From positions 1 through 64,000 of the forward strand of contig RPFO01000234.1 of NCBI GenBank assembly GCA_009746045.1: a stretch of DNA of 64,000 nt, read 5' to 3'. This DNA comes from Mesostigma viride (Eukaryota > Streptophyta > Mesostigmatophyceae > Mesostigmatales > Mesostigmataceae). The position numbers and the translations under genes were made by a program. Every line of letters begins with the position of its first letter. The first letter of the stretch is position 1. Below are positions 1 to 8,994 of this stretch, piece by piece. The notes below the pieces were generated by a model. The model was given only the letters and a program-made list of their open reading frames with translations, did not search any database and was not told the origin of the DNA.

Positions 1-4
1 ATGA

Positions 5-418
5 TCCATCCCGTCCGTACCGCGCGTCCTCGCGTGCAGGGTCACCCTGGGGTACTTTGCTGGCGTCATCACGTTTTACCCCAAGAACGGCAAAGGTCGG
101 CTGGTGGGCTTCCCCGAGGACAGCGATTTCCTTTTCTTCTCTCACGAGACTCCTTCGTACGCGGTGTACATCGACGCGTCCGTCGTGCGCAACTGGACGT
201 ACTACGTCAACACCGCCGAGGGTAACACCAAGCAGACGGCGAACTGCGAGTTCACCCGCGAGCCCTGGATGGGGGCGGGCGAAGTGCGCCTCGTCACCAC
301 TCGACAGGTCGCGGCGGGCGAGGAGCTGCTCGTGGCCACCTATGGCCCTGGGCACCCGGTCGAGCCCTACAAGAACAACCCGGTCCTCCGTTGGGAGGTG
401 GTGTCAGAGAGCGATTAA
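5..418 (+). CDS. SET-domain protein (lysine methyltransferase-like), 5' incomplete
   Basis: The frame is open from just after a TGA at 2-4 to the TAA at 416-418 and has no ATG before 104, so the start is missing or lies outside the window. The C-terminal half shows SET-domain hallmarks: an NC-type motif in NTAEGNTKQTANCEF, then GEELLVATYGPGH, matching the usual GEEL...YG ending. SET proteins transfer methyl groups from S-adenosylmethionine to protein lysines, and large DNA viruses of protists often encode small ones. There is no post-SET cysteine cluster. Its neighbours are virus-like small genes. The family call is fairly safe; substrate and integrity are unknown. Confidence 0.6.
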   Translation, partial: SIPSVPRVLACRVTLGYFAGVITFYPKNGKGRLVGFPEDSDFLFFSHETPSYAVYIDASVVRNWTYYVNTAEGNTKQTANCEFTREPWMGAGEVRLVTTRQVAAGEELLVATYGPGHPVEPYKNNPVLRWEVVSESD

Positions 419-442
419 ATCTGTTATGTTATGTAAACCATC

Positions 443-516
443 GTGCTGGTAGGCCAGTTGGTCAGGGCGTCAACCTTATGAGTCGAAGGTCGCGGAATCG
501 AGACCCGCCCAGCACA
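443..516 (+). tRNA. tRNA-Ile (anticodon UAU)-like gene
   Basis: The segment folds as a cloverleaf. A perfect 7-bp acceptor stem pairs 443-449 with 509-515. The D stem (452-455/465-468) has one mismatch, and the D loop contains GG. The anticodon stem (470-474/482-486) has one mismatch and a 7-nt loop CTTATGA, giving TAT. The variable loop has 5 nt. The T stem (492-496/504-508) has one mismatch and the loop is ATCGAGA. No CCA is encoded. Three stem mismatches suggest either a decaying gene or a viral tRNA; Ile(UAU) reads AUA codons. Confidence 0.55.
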
Positions 517-558
517 CTTACAAATAAAAATGCGTGCAAAATGTTATATGTGCCCGTT

Positions 559-759
559 ATGAAGAAACGATCAGGCAGGTGCACGGCCAGGACGACACGC
601 GGCCCTCGGTGCCGATTTAAGCCCTTGTTCGGCTCTCTGTGTGGCGTGCATGCCCGCGCGGTAAACGCAAAGAGGCACCCCATGCGCGCGATCCGAGAAG
701 AAGATCCTCCCATCCATTTCCCCCCCGATGGCACTATGATGACAGGTACGAAGAGATGA
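559..759 (+). CDS. Small Cys/His zinc-binding-type protein
   Basis: A 66-residue ORF begins at the ATG at 559; a second in-frame ATG lies at 541. Near its N-terminus is the pattern C-x-A-x-T-x2-G-x2-C followed by C-x2-H (GRCTARTTRGPRC ... CGVHAR). This resembles a short domain (DUF5763-like) common in phages and large protist viruses. Function is unknown; nucleic-acid binding is possible. The TGA stop at 757-759 overlaps the next gene's ATG at 756, a tight overlap typical of compact viral genomes. Confidence 0.45.
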   Translation: MKKRSGRCTARTTRGPRCRFKPLFGSLCGVHARAVNAKRHPMRAIREEDPPIHFPPDGTMMTGTKR

Positions 760-1067
760 TGGCGGCCGAACGCGTCACGGAACAGATCAACAGCGGATCC
801 GATACCTCAGCATGGAACGACAACGACGCTCGTGAGCTGGCCCGTCAAGCGCCAGAGCTGAAACGTCTCATCACTGCCGACGAAGAAAGGGCGGACGAAG
901 AAAGACGACGGAACCAGGCGAACAGAGACCGACTGCTACAACAGCGGCCGGACTTGGAGCACCAGATCGAGTCGTGGTTCTTGCACAACGATTTCGAGAT
1001 CAGGAAGAAATACAACGATAAACACAAGCGGGTGCTCCTCCGCGAAGGATTCCCCGCCCCCAGGTAG
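756..1067 (+). CDS. Hypothetical charged helical protein
   Basis: This 103-residue ORF starts at ATG 756, overlapping the upstream stop. The centre is rich in Glu, Arg and Gln (ADEERADEERRRNQANRDRL) and should form a helix or coiled coil. The C-terminus is basic (KKYNDKHKRVLLREG). No family is recognised. The start is supported by the overlapping junction. An AATAAA at 1277-1282, about 210 bases downstream, could serve as its polyadenylation signal. Confidence 0.4.
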   Translation: MMAAERVTEQINSGSDTSAWNDNDARELARQAPELKRLITADEERADEERRRNQANRDRLLQQRPDLEHQIESWFLHNDFEIRKKYNDKHKRVLLREGFPAPR

Positions 1068-1399
1068 ACCTCATCCACGACGTGGTGGGCGCTGGTGTGT
1101 CAAGCGGGCATGCAGTGCGCGGTCTGAGGCTAGATTGTGACAAAAAGCGGCAAGAGGTGCAAAAACCGTGACCAAGGGGGAGGCTGTCATCTGCACATCG
1201 GGAGAGTAATCATTGTAAGGCCCCTTTCTACTCTCCCTAGAGGGAATTTAGCTTATTGGTACCCCTATTTGTAATGAATAAAACGATTTGCATGCAATCA
1301 ACCATGTGTTTTATTATTAACAATAGTTTTTATTAACAATGGTTTTAGTTGCTATATTTTGTCTATCGTACGTACGAGCAGCGACGCCGCGTTAACCCG
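1068..1399. other. AT-rich intergenic region with direct repeats
   Basis: No gene is seen. The region holds a plus-strand AATAAA at 1277-1282. It also holds two 17-bp direct copies (TTATTAACAATRGTTTT) at 1314-1330 and 1330-1346, just before the next ORF. They could be promoter or operator elements for the gene starting at 1400, but nothing proves this. Confidence 0.4.
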
Positions 1400-1698
1400 A
1401 TGAAAACTGACAGGTTGCCCAAACCTCCCCCATTTCCCATCGTGACTGAGCATGTAAATCCGGGCCTAGAAGACCTTAAGATGAGATCTTTGGGACTCGA
1501 TCTCGCTACCGCACTCATCCAAGAGCCCACCGCGCACTGGCCCGCTGTGACGCGCGCCCTCGGCTTCCAGGGCCGTTCGAGGAAGACGATTACGTCAACG
1601 GCAAGCTCAGGGGAACTCGCGGATCTCGGGGGATTAGTTATCTCACAGAGAGTCATATCGCATGGAGGCCCGCGTGCGGCAGTACAACGTGCACATGA
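1400..1698 (+). pseudogene. Hypothetical protein, frameshifted
   Basis: The ATG at 1400 opens a protein-like frame (MKTDRLPKPPPFPIV...) that loses protein character after about 1570. From 1573 the next frame reads PFEEDDYVNGKLRG and then SYLTESHIAW before a TGA at 1696-1698. A single-base lesion near 1570 would explain this. The family is not recognised. The 3' end overlaps the start of the HNH gene at 1662. Confidence 0.35.
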
Positions 1699-2345
1699 GA
1701 TACGTGGCCGGTCTGGCGGGGGTCAAGCGCTACCCCCCTGTCCCCCCATCCGTCGCCAAGGAGCGGTGGACGGGCGCCTGCCACCGCTGCGGTCAGGCGG
1801 TGACCGCGTCCCGCGCCGTGTTCAGCACCCCGGGCGTGTGGTCGTGCCCCTCGTGCGCCGTGACCCTGCTGGACGGTGCTCGCGACCTGCTGTCCCGCAC
1901 TCGCGAGCGAGCCGAGCTGTGCGGTCTGTGGGCGGCGCGCGCGCCCTCGGACAGGCCGAGGGTCGGGAAGGGGAGCGCACCGGTGCGCATCCCCAAGCCG
2001 CGCGGGGTGAACAGCCGCATGTGGGAGTACGTGAAGTCCCGCGCTGTGTCCGCGAACGCCCGCATGAAGCGGGACGGCGTGCGGCCCTGCTTCGACTCTC
2101 ACGAGGTTGCCCAGATCTACGCCTGGTTCGTGGCCTCGCCGGAGTGCGCGGTGTGCGGCACGCCCTTCGCCATGGGGTTCGGGCCCAAGGAGGACGAGCT
2201 GTCCCTGGACAAGGCCGACCCGCTGGACCGCGCGTACTGCGGCAACACGCGCCTGCTCTGTCACGGCTGCAACAACGCCAAGCGGTTCGAGGACACCATG
2301 AGGCTGTACGCGCGCCTGATGGAGGCCAACCGGTGCCCCGTCTAG
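1662..2345 (+). CDS. HNH endonuclease-like zinc protein
   Basis: This 227-residue protein starts at ATG 1662. The N-terminal part has two CxxC pairs (CHRCG and CPSCA) that suggest a zinc ribbon. The C-terminal part carries the HNH/endonuclease VII-like pattern: CAVCG, then LSLDKADPLDRAYCGN, then LLCHGCNNAK. The D...P..Y..N...C..CN layout is typical of HNH proteins of giant viruses and phages, which cut DNA and often act in mobility or recombination. It is intact. It lies 45 bp upstream of the nuclease gene at 2391, same strand. The family call is good; the target is unknown. Confidence 0.65.
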   Translation: MEARVRQYNVHMRYVAGLAGVKRYPPVPPSVAKERWTGACHRCGQAVTASRAVFSTPGVWSCPSCAVTLLDGARDLLSRTRERAELCGLWAARAPSDRPRVGKGSAPVRIPKPRGVNSRMWEYVKSRAVSANARMKRDGVRPCFDSHEVAQIYAWFVASPECAVCGTPFAMGFGPKEDELSLDKADPLDRAYCGNTRLLCHGCNNAKRFEDTMRLYARLMEANRCPV

Positions 2346-2390
2346 TCTAGTATCATCCAATCAATTATCTCGCTTGCTTAGTATAACACG

Positions 2391-2927
2391 ATGTCGTTCG
2401 CGCGATTGCTGAAGACCGTTAGCTCTGGACTGATGCCGCGGGACCGCGAGACCGCGCCCGACCTGGCTACGTTGACGAACAGCGAGGTGAAGCCCTTCTC
2501 CTTTTACGGGCTGGTGTTCAAAGAGTGCAAGGTGTGCCAGGTGTGCGACGGGGACACGGTTAAAATAATCACGCTGAACCCCTGGACACGCCAGCCCATG
2601 AAGGTGACCGTCCGGCTGCTGGGTATCGACACGGAAGAGCTGAAGCCGTTCCGCTACGTCCCGCAGAGGGACGCTATCATACAACGCGCGAGACTGGCCA
2701 GAAAGAGACTGCTCCAGCTGACCACCAACGTCTCGTGGGACGACCACGACGAGGGGATGAGCCAGGCGGACATACAGGAGAGAGTGGACAAAAACACGAA
2801 GATCCTGGAGCTGCGCTGTCACTCCAACGACGCGTTCGGTCGCGTGCTGGGCTGGTTGGTGGACAAGGACACCAACCTGTGCATCAACGAGGTCATGCGA
2901 GCCGAGGGACACTGCAAGGCCCTCTAG
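2391..2927 (+). CDS. Staphylococcal nuclease (thermonuclease)-like protein
   Basis: A 178-residue protein with the SNase fold signature. VCDGDTVKI provides the metal-binding Asp. VRLLGIDTEELKP provides Arg, Asp and Glu. HSNDAFGRVLGWL provides the second catalytic Arg. All key residues of this Ca-dependent DNA/RNA hydrolase family are visible. Homologues occur in large DNA viruses, bacteria and eukaryotes. No signal peptide is evident; the N-terminus (MSFARLLKTVSSGLMPRD) is basic. The ATG at 2391 follows an AT-rich 45-bp spacer. The gene appears intact. Confidence 0.8.
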   Translation: MSFARLLKTVSSGLMPRDRETAPDLATLTNSEVKPFSFYGLVFKECKVCQVCDGDTVKIITLNPWTRQPMKVTVRLLGIDTEELKPFRYVPQRDAIIQRARLARKRLLQLTTNVSWDDHDEGMSQADIQERVDKNTKILELRCHSNDAFGRVLGWLVDKDTNLCINEVMRAEGHCKAL

Positions 2928-3747
2928 CTATACCAACAGCGCGGTAAAAGTATCTGTTGTTGGTAGTACCAGTACCGTCCATGAGTACCAGACAACGCAG
3001 GGGCGGACACGGGGGCGCAAAAATGTGCATCGTGACAGCCGACAACAAAATGATCAAATGCTTTCCCGCACCCCCCGAATGCCGCAAGGGCAACGGTACC
3101 GCTCCACCACCATGGGCGTGGATGCCATCCCGGAGGACAGAGAGGTGCGCTACTACACGCGCGCACCCACGCGAAGTGCGCCCCTCGCGGGGGCGCCAAG
3201 TCCACCATCACGGACGTCCGCGTCCTCTTCCAAGAAGTCGTCTCTGCGAACATCCCCTTCCTATTCCGCGTCGTCATCATCGTATTCGACACCTTCATCA
3301 CCCGACTCAGAACTGCCGTCCAAGGCGCCGACACGCCCCGCTACACCTAGCGGGTTACGGGACGCAGTCAGGAGCTTTTGGGAAACGAGACAAGCTCGCC
3401 ATCGGGACGTAAAGTAAGAACTAAACAAGTTGAATGCATCAGGCCCCATCATCGAGTGGTTCACCCCTAAAGCGTCCACCCCTCACAATTATGGCATACG
3501 ATCCCTGCCTGCCAGTCCCGGAGACAGTGTCAGGGGATTCAGGTTTGGCACAAACGACAAACCGGAAGCCCTCACTGTTACCCGACCTCTCATTGATTTC
3601 GACCCCTCTCATGGACCCCCCACCATGGTGGATGACTTAAGGAGAACCGTGAGACCCCCTCGGGGGGAGATCCCCCCGGGTGATGCGGTTGACTTAGCAC
3701 TGGGAGCCATGCCCGGCGAGGATTTGGGGGCAAACTCGGAATGGGGC

Positions 3748-3950
3748 AGCAGTAAAGCCCCGTCCCGCGCCGGTAGTGTGTGGTCGTCACGGCGCCCGAC
3801 CCCCACAGCAGTAAGCCCCGTCCTGCGCCGGTAGTGTGTCGTCGTCACGGCGCCCGACCCCCCACAGCAGTAAAGCCCCGTCCCGCGCCGGTAGTGTGTC
3901 GTCGTCACAGCGCCCGACCCCCCACAGCAGTAAAGCCCCGTCCCGCAACG
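3748..3950 (+). repeat. 60-bp coding minisatellite (about 3.4 copies)
   Basis: Direct copies of a 60-bp unit (core GGTAGTGTGTCGTCGTCACG) are arrayed head to tail. The second copy is 2 bp short. The unit length equals 20 codons, so repeat gain or loss keeps frame, but the 2-bp deletion does not. Confidence 0.85.
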
Positions 3951-3951
3951 G

Positions 3952-4029
3952 TGACGGGGATGAAGATATGCTCAATGAAGCCGCGGAAGTTGACGGGGAT
4001 GAAGATATGCTCAATGAAGCCGCGGAAGT
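3952..4029 (+). repeat. 39-bp tandem duplication
   Basis: Two identical 39-bp units at 3952-3990 and 3991-4029 encode the duplicated DGDEDMLNEAAEV peptide. Length is a multiple of three. Confidence 0.9.
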
Positions 4030-4529
4030 TGCAAGTCACATTCGACGTCGCCAGCTCTTCAACGAGTTAAAACAAAACGCGCCTTATGTTGCCGCGGGCG
4101 CGTTAGTGGGAGCTATGCGCCCTATTAATTATGATGAAAACCCAGAATTTGGCGAAGATACGGGCAGCGCGTCTTTACCGCCTTCATCCCGTTCCAGTAG
4201 CGTGATAGGTTGGGCGGATGGCGAAGAAAGTAATTACTTTACGGGTGAAAAAACGCAAGACATAGAAAACAATCTTGGGTACACATTAGAGGAATTAAGG
4301 CAACAAATAGCCAGCGAACATGGTTGGGATGTCAATAATATGCCTGCTGACTGGGAATTAATGGTAGATGGTCTACATCAGATCTTGAGAGAAAGAGATA
4401 ACCCAGACGCCTTTAAAAGCGTCGGTCAGCACCTAGTGCGCCGTAGTAACCAGCGCCGCGATCCAAAGAGCCGCCTATAAAAAACCACACCGACACGACG
4501 CTGCAGACAAAAATCCGATCCGGGCAAAT

Positions 4530-5888
4530 CTACTCGAGGGTGGCTAGGTCGGCGAGGGTCAGCACCCCGTCGGGGATAGTGGGGTGCCCGCTGATCCGCG
4601 CGCCACCGCCCAGCGGCTCGGTGACGGTCACGTAGAGGCGCGCCATCTCCAGGGACCACCGGGGGCGGTCGCACGCCAGCACCAGCCTGGTCCACTTGCG
4701 CGCGAAGATCTGGGTCAACCGGAACTCCACCATGTCGTGCACGTACCCCGGGAGCCCCCGGACAGCGTGCGGGCAGCACCTGGACACCCTTGCGAACTCG
4801 GCCGCGATCTCGACCATGAGCTGCTTGGTCAGCGTCAGGGAGGCGGTTCCGAGGCCGAGCGCCTTGATCGTCCGCACCCCCGTGGTGACCCGCTCGTAAA
4901 CCTTGTCGATGATCTCGTTCTCCTGGTTGAGTTTGTCGTACCCGTCCGCCTTCCACCCCAGCTGCATCTCCATCACCGCCGAGTCCCGCATCTCGTCCCG
5001 CAACTTCGCGTCCGTCTCCTCCAGCTTCTCCGTCAGCCGCGCGATTTCGTCGCGGCTCTCGTCAAGCCGCCCCTTGACGGCGACCAGCTCGCTGGCCAGC
5101 TGCCCGGCGTGCTTCTGAACCTCCCTCTCGGTGATGTCGTTCAGGGCCTTCTCGATGTCCGCCACCTTCTGGGCGGTCTCTCTCTCGGCCTGCTCCCGGA
5201 ACCTCTGCAGCTCCTTGGTGGCGACCTCTCCCGCCCGCTGCAGCTCCAGGAGGCGCCTCTCCTCCTCCTCCTGCAGCTCCTGCTGCAGGGGCTCGACCAT
5301 ATCGCGACTCTCCTTCAGCTCCAGCCGCAGTACGGCGTTCTCCTCCGTCAGCTTGGATGTCTCCTCCACGCGGTCGGAGATTTCGCTCACGAGCTCGTGG
5401 TTCTCCTTCACCATCTGGAGGTGCGCGCGGTTCATGGCGACCGCGCTCGCGCTGTCCCGGGCGTGCTGCTGCTTGTACACGTCGATCTGGCGCCCGAAGT
5501 CCAGTTGCTGCTCCTTCAGCTCCTTTTCTTTCTCCTTCAGCTCCTCCTTGAGCCGGTCGGCGACTTCGTTGCGCTCGAACACTGGGGTGTGAGCCCTCAC
5601 CCGGCTGGCCTGCTCCAGCTCCCTGAGGCCCTGGTCGGGAATCTCCCATCCGTTGTTGTTGAAGTACTTGACTAGCAGGGGGAGCTCACTCGCCAGCTCG
5701 GGGTTATTAAGGCACACGTGGTACGCCAGAATTGGGTGCAGCGAGTGGCCGCCCCGCCCGGCCTTCCACGAGGGGTTTCTCAGATCGCGTTCCTGGAGCG
5801 CGGCATCCAGCGCCTCCCGGATTTCCTTGTGCCCGGGATAGTCCGTGAGGGCGTGGGTGCATTTGTTGAGCCCCTTCCACCTTTCCAT
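4530..5888 (-). CDS. KilA-N-like domain and coiled-coil protein
   Basis: The likely start is the ATG at 5888 (MERWKGLNKC), giving 452 residues. The frame stays open upstream only because it runs through 123-bp repeats of 41 codons. Residues 1-80 resemble KilA-N, a DNA-binding domain of phages and large DNA viruses: the core NPSWKAGRGGHSLHPILAYH followed by NNPELASELPLLV matches the GRGG..LHP.LA..V...NPELA pattern. Residues 100-330 are a long Glu/Lys/Gln-rich coiled coil. The C-terminal 110 residues are unrecognised. It is probably a viral regulator. The KilA-N N-terminus may have been clipped by the repeat array. A similar domain pairing recurs at 62274-63332. Confidence 0.55.
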   Translation of the reverse strand: MERWKGLNKCTHALTDYPGHKEIREALDAALQERDLRNPSWKAGRGGHSLHPILAYHVCLNNPELASELPLLVKYFNNNGWEIPDQGLRELEQASRVRAHTPVFERNEVADRLKEELKEKEKELKEQQLDFGRQIDVYKQQHARDSASAVAMNRAHLQMVKENHELVSEISDRVEETSKLTEENAVLRLELKESRDMVEPLQQELQEEEERRLLELQRAGEVATKELQRFREQAERETAQKVADIEKALNDITEREVQKHAGQLASELVAVKGRLDESRDEIARLTEKLEETDAKLRDEMRDSAVMEMQLGWKADGYDKLNQENEIIDKVYERVTTGVRTIKALGLGTASLTLTKQLMVEIAAEFARVSRCCPHAVRGLPGYVHDMVEFRLTQIFARKWTRLVLACDRPRWSLEMARLYVTVTEPLGGGARISGHPTIPDGVLTLADLATLE

Positions 5889-5995
5889 GGGGATGTATGC
5901 GTTGGGGTCGTTGATGTTTAACTGCTGCCGGTTCTGCGTGTGCACAGGATAATAAGCGCAGTCAGGTAAAGCAGCAAAGGGAAAATTGAAGTGAG

Positions 5996-6735
5996 CTGAA
6001 ACGAAAGGGCCCAAGACAGTGGATCCAGCAGTCCTGCATTGCACAAAAAGCCTGTGAATGCCTGCACAGTTTCGGACAGGCGGCGGCAAACGGATGAAGC
6101 AGCCAGGAAAATATAAGGTGGTGCTAAAAGGGTTCAAGAAAGTGGATCCAGCAGTCCTGCATTGTACAAAAAGCCTTTGAATGCCTGCACAGTTTTGGAC
6201 AGGCGGCGGGAAACGGATGAAGCAGCCAGGAAAATATAAGGTGGTGCTAAAAGGGTTCAAGAAAGTGGATCCACCAGTCCTGCATTGTACAAAAAGCCTT
6301 TGAATGCCTGCACAGTTTCGGACAGGCGGCGGCAAACGGATGAAGCAGCCAGGAAAATATAAGGTGGTGCTAAAAGGGTTCAAGAAAGTGGATCCACCAG
6401 TCCTGCATTGTACAAAAAGCCTTTGAATGCCTGCACAGTTTCGGACAGGCGGCGGCAAACGGATGAAGCAGCCAGGAAAATATAAGGGGTGCTGAAAGGG
6501 CCCAAGAAAGTGGATCCACCAGTCCTGCATTGAGCTTGAAACTTATGAATGCCTGCACTGTCAGTGCCGGACAACCGGCGGCAAACGGATAAAGCAGCCA
6601 GGAAAATCTAGGGTAATGAAAGCTTTAAGGGCCCAAGAAAGTGCTACCAACCCTCCTGCATTGTACAAAAAACTTCTGAATGCCTGCACATGCCGGATAA
6701 GCGGCGGCAAACGGAATGTGAAGCAACCAAAAACA
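5996..6735. repeat. 123-bp tandem repeat array
   Basis: Marked by CCTGCATTG, copies start at about 6033, 6156, 6279, 6402, 6524 and 6655. The spacing is 123, 123, 123, 122 and 131, so the inner units are the most uniform and the distal ones diverge. Each unit contains a BamHI-type GGATCC and a GGCGGCGGCAAACGG block. It abuts the KilA-N-like gene. The translated repeat is an artefact of the 41-codon period; no independent gene is proposed. Confidence 0.9.
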
Positions 6736-7129
6736 TGATTGCAATGTTTGTGCCCCTCCTGGCCTGGATAAAAAAACTAAAGAGGCCTGCATTGGCAGGA
6801 TCACAACAACTTTGCCAGGACAGCAAAAAGGCAGCACTCACCGCATTCCTGCCGGCGCTGCCCGATGAAGTCCCAAGAGTAGTAGCCATGACAATGGACA
6901 TCTGTGTCCAGGCAGAGAGATGGATTGGTTTGGTAGTGACAGTGTGAAGACTGGGTAAAGACTGTGAAGACTGGCTGTCCAGAGGAGGTTATGTCTTGAA
7001 TGTCTGAAGTGTCTTGGGTGGCCACTTAACATATTCCAGCCGCTTTTGATATTTGGCGCGCTTTTACCGCCGCTGACGCCACATAACCGAGGGTGTCCCG
7101 CCCGATTACGCCGTTACGGCCGGGTGGCC
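6736..7129. other. No gene seen
   Basis: Short ORFs on both strands look random. A stray CCTGCATTGGCAGG near 6788 suggests a decayed further copy of the 123-bp repeat. Confidence 0.4.
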
Positions 7130-7720
7130 GCCTCACCCCTCACTTGTGACACCATTCTGACATCTGCCGGGTACCCAAAGCGACACTCTTTTTCCGTCGC
7201 TGTCGTCATTCGACTGACGGTACGCCGTCCGATTTGGTCTCAAGGCAGGGTAGAAAATATAATAAATCGATTAAAAAATGATCAAATCTCAACTTGCAGA
7301 TCCTGATGAAGATTTTGTAAACAAGTGCCAGATATTTGAGAGTTTCAGCAGGGAAGCAAAAGATTCAGGACTTTCGAATTTGGCCGGGCTGGCGCGCTTC
7401 CAGGGAATAACAGCCTGACTGACGAGGGCCCCACTCCTGACATCCGCCGGTTACCCGAAGCGACACCCTTATTCCGCCGCTTTCGTCGTTTGACTGACGG
7501 CACGCCGTCAGATTTTGCGTTCAGGGCCGGGTAGCAAATCATATATGGCAGACACTCACAAAGATTTTGGCCAGATGTCAGTGGAAAAGTGTCAGATATT
7601 TGTGAGTTACATGAGGGGAGCTCAGGATGACTCACTTCGAACTTGGCCGGACTGGCGCGCTTCCTGGGAATAACAGCCGGGCTGACGGGGGCCACTTGGA
7701 ATTCCGCCAGGTGCGCGGAA
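7130..7720. repeat. Two degenerate tandem units of about 280 bp
   Basis: The block GCGACACYCTT...TTCCG..GC occurs at 7180 and 7460, followed in both copies by TGACGG.ACGCCGTC and CAGG.CNGGGTAG. Later come GCCAGATATTTG/GTCAGATATTTG and CTTCGAA.TTGGCCGG.CTGGCGCGCTTCC. A third partial start lies near 7690. These are non-coding, diverged repeats of unknown type. Confidence 0.7.
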
Positions 7721-8025
7721 TTTATTGGGACAAGCGGCCATCATCCGCAACTTTGCCGAGTCTGCGCTCTGAAAAACAAGAACAGCACAAGGGTTTGGCA
7801 CAGGTAATGGGGCTCTGAGTAAGGCAAGTTGAGGATGCGTTTGGATTCTGCAGCCTGTAATAAGTCAGTGTGGCAGGCCTCCAAGGAGGAATCAGTCAAA
7901 GAATTCCCTGAATTGTTCAAGCCTGCTTTCCCTGGATTTTTCACATGCATTGAGAGAGTTGTTTTATCCGTTTTCTGCCGCGTTTCCTCCTTGTGCATGG
8001 TGTCTCATGCTGATTCTTTTCCCAG

Positions 8026-8393
8026 ATGTCACCAGAGCTCCATACTCCTGAGGAAATTCATCAGCAGCAACCAGTGGGGGGCAGTCCCTCCTGAACTCTG
8101 TGGATTGGACCTTCCTGCTCTCCTCTTCTCCGCTGGACTCATCCCCCAGCTGGGGTGGCAAGACCACCACCCAAGAGGATTGGGAGAATTTCACTCCTCC
8201 CTTCATCCTGCAGTGGCTGGAAAGATACAAGCAGTCCGAGCAGGCCCGGCGTAAAGAGCCCGATACGCCCGGGAGCGCGGCCGAAAGCGAGCAACTGCGG
8301 CGAGAATTGGAGCAGGAGCTGATTTACCTTTTGTCAGAGCCAGAAGATTTCTTCTCTACAGAGACAGATGGGCAATGTGCAGGCAGTTTTTGA
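8026..8393 (+). pseudogene. Hypothetical acidic protein with homopolymer frameshift
   Basis: ATG 8026 opens MSPELHTPEEIHQQQPVGGSPS and stops at 8092-8094. The next frame continues smoothly as SVDWTFLLSSSP, then FTPPFILQWLERYKQSEQ and an acidic helix (ESEQLRRELEQELIYLLSEP), ending at 8393. The switch lies at a six-G run near 8075-8080, a typical indel site. No family is recognised. The 3' end overlaps the next ORF by 26 bases. Confidence 0.4.
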
Positions 8394-8919
8394 TGAGACC
8401 AACCAGCTGAGTGGGGAGGACCAGCAGCTGCTGTGGGAATACTTGCTGGATGGGAGCATCGACATTTCCGACGCCTGCACGGCGAAGTTTGCCAAATTTA
8501 AGACCATGCTGGATACAGAGTCCCCCACAGAGCCCTCTGTCATCCTCAGGAGGTACCACACCCTGTCCAGATACCTGATGGCAGAGGGGCTGTCTCCCCA
8601 CCACCGCCAGGATATGTTAAAGGCCAGGGCCAGGGTGGCAAAACGCGTGCCGTCTTCCTTGAGGGTTGACATGGACGAGTTGTTTTTGCTGGAGGACGAG
8701 AAGGTGGTGAAGGCTGTCACCCTCGACAGGGAGCAGCGGTTAGGCAGGGAGGCCGAGAAGGCCGCGGTGGCCTTTCGTGCCCAGAGGGCGCGAGAGTACG
8801 AGGAGAGGAGGAAGAGAGAGAAGGAGGCCGCCAAGAAGGCGGATAGGGAGGAGAGGGAGGCCAAGAGGCTCAAGAAACTGAACACCCACGATATCAGAAA
8901 GTTTTTTGACCGTACTTGA
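8368..8919 (+). CDS. Hypothetical helical protein with charged C-terminus
   Basis: This 183-residue ORF starts at ATG 8368. The first 110 residues have ordinary composition (LSGEDQQLLWEYLLDGSIDI, then PTEPSVILRRYHTLSRYL). Residues 115-175 form a highly charged Arg/Lys/Glu/Ala helix (EYEERRKREKEAAKKADREE), followed by KKLNTHDIRKFFDRT. The terminal DIRKFF-like motif recalls PCNA-interaction-type ends, but that is weak. It overlaps the preceding broken ORF, so both could derive from one gene. The family is unrecognised. Confidence 0.5.
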   Translation: MGNVQAVFDETNQLSGEDQQLLWEYLLDGSIDISDACTAKFAKFKTMLDTESPTEPSVILRRYHTLSRYLMAEGLSPHHRQDMLKARARVAKRVPSSLRVDMDELFLLEDEKVVKAVTLDREQRLGREAEKAAVAFRAQRAREYEERRKREKEAAKKADREEREAKRLKKLNTHDIRKFFDRT

Positions 8920-8994
8920 TGGTTTTGTGGAATCGTATTGATTTTGATGTGGCGACTCAGTTTAAAAAATTTCGTACTTATAATTAAAAATTAA

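Larger units (their letters stand above)
3025..4480 (+). pseudogene. Ser/Pro-rich low-complexity protein with internal repeats, broken
   Basis: Two ORFs in the same frame (3025-3417 and 3430-3834) are separated only by a TAA at 3415-3417. A third ORF (3836-4480) continues in another frame. The last break falls inside a 60-bp repeat, where one unit has lost two bases (a C run and an A run). Translating each unit gives the same 20-residue motif (RPTPHSSKAPS...). The C-terminal part is acidic, with a duplicated DGDEDMLNEAAEV, then a probable helical domain to RRDPKSRL. The whole looks like one decayed structural or accessory viral gene. The start is uncertain (in-frame ATGs at 3025, 3079, 3112). 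Confidence 0.45.

Noticed and set aside
1653-2360. 235-codon minus-strand ORF across the HNH gene
   Set aside because: Antisense of a GC-rich gene; the plus strand carries the HNH motifs.
2957-3412. Overlapping 151-codon ORF in another frame
   Set aside because: Arg/His/Pro-rich translation typical of a wrong frame; the 3025 frame links to the downstream protein.
4584-5675. 363-codon plus-strand ORF antisense to the KilA-N/coiled-coil gene
   Set aside because: Leu/Gln/Pro-rich shadow of a coiled coil; no independent motif.
5889-6530. N-terminal extension of the KilA-N-like ORF through the repeats
   Set aside because: Open only because the repeat period is 41 codons; the repeated peptide has no domain character.
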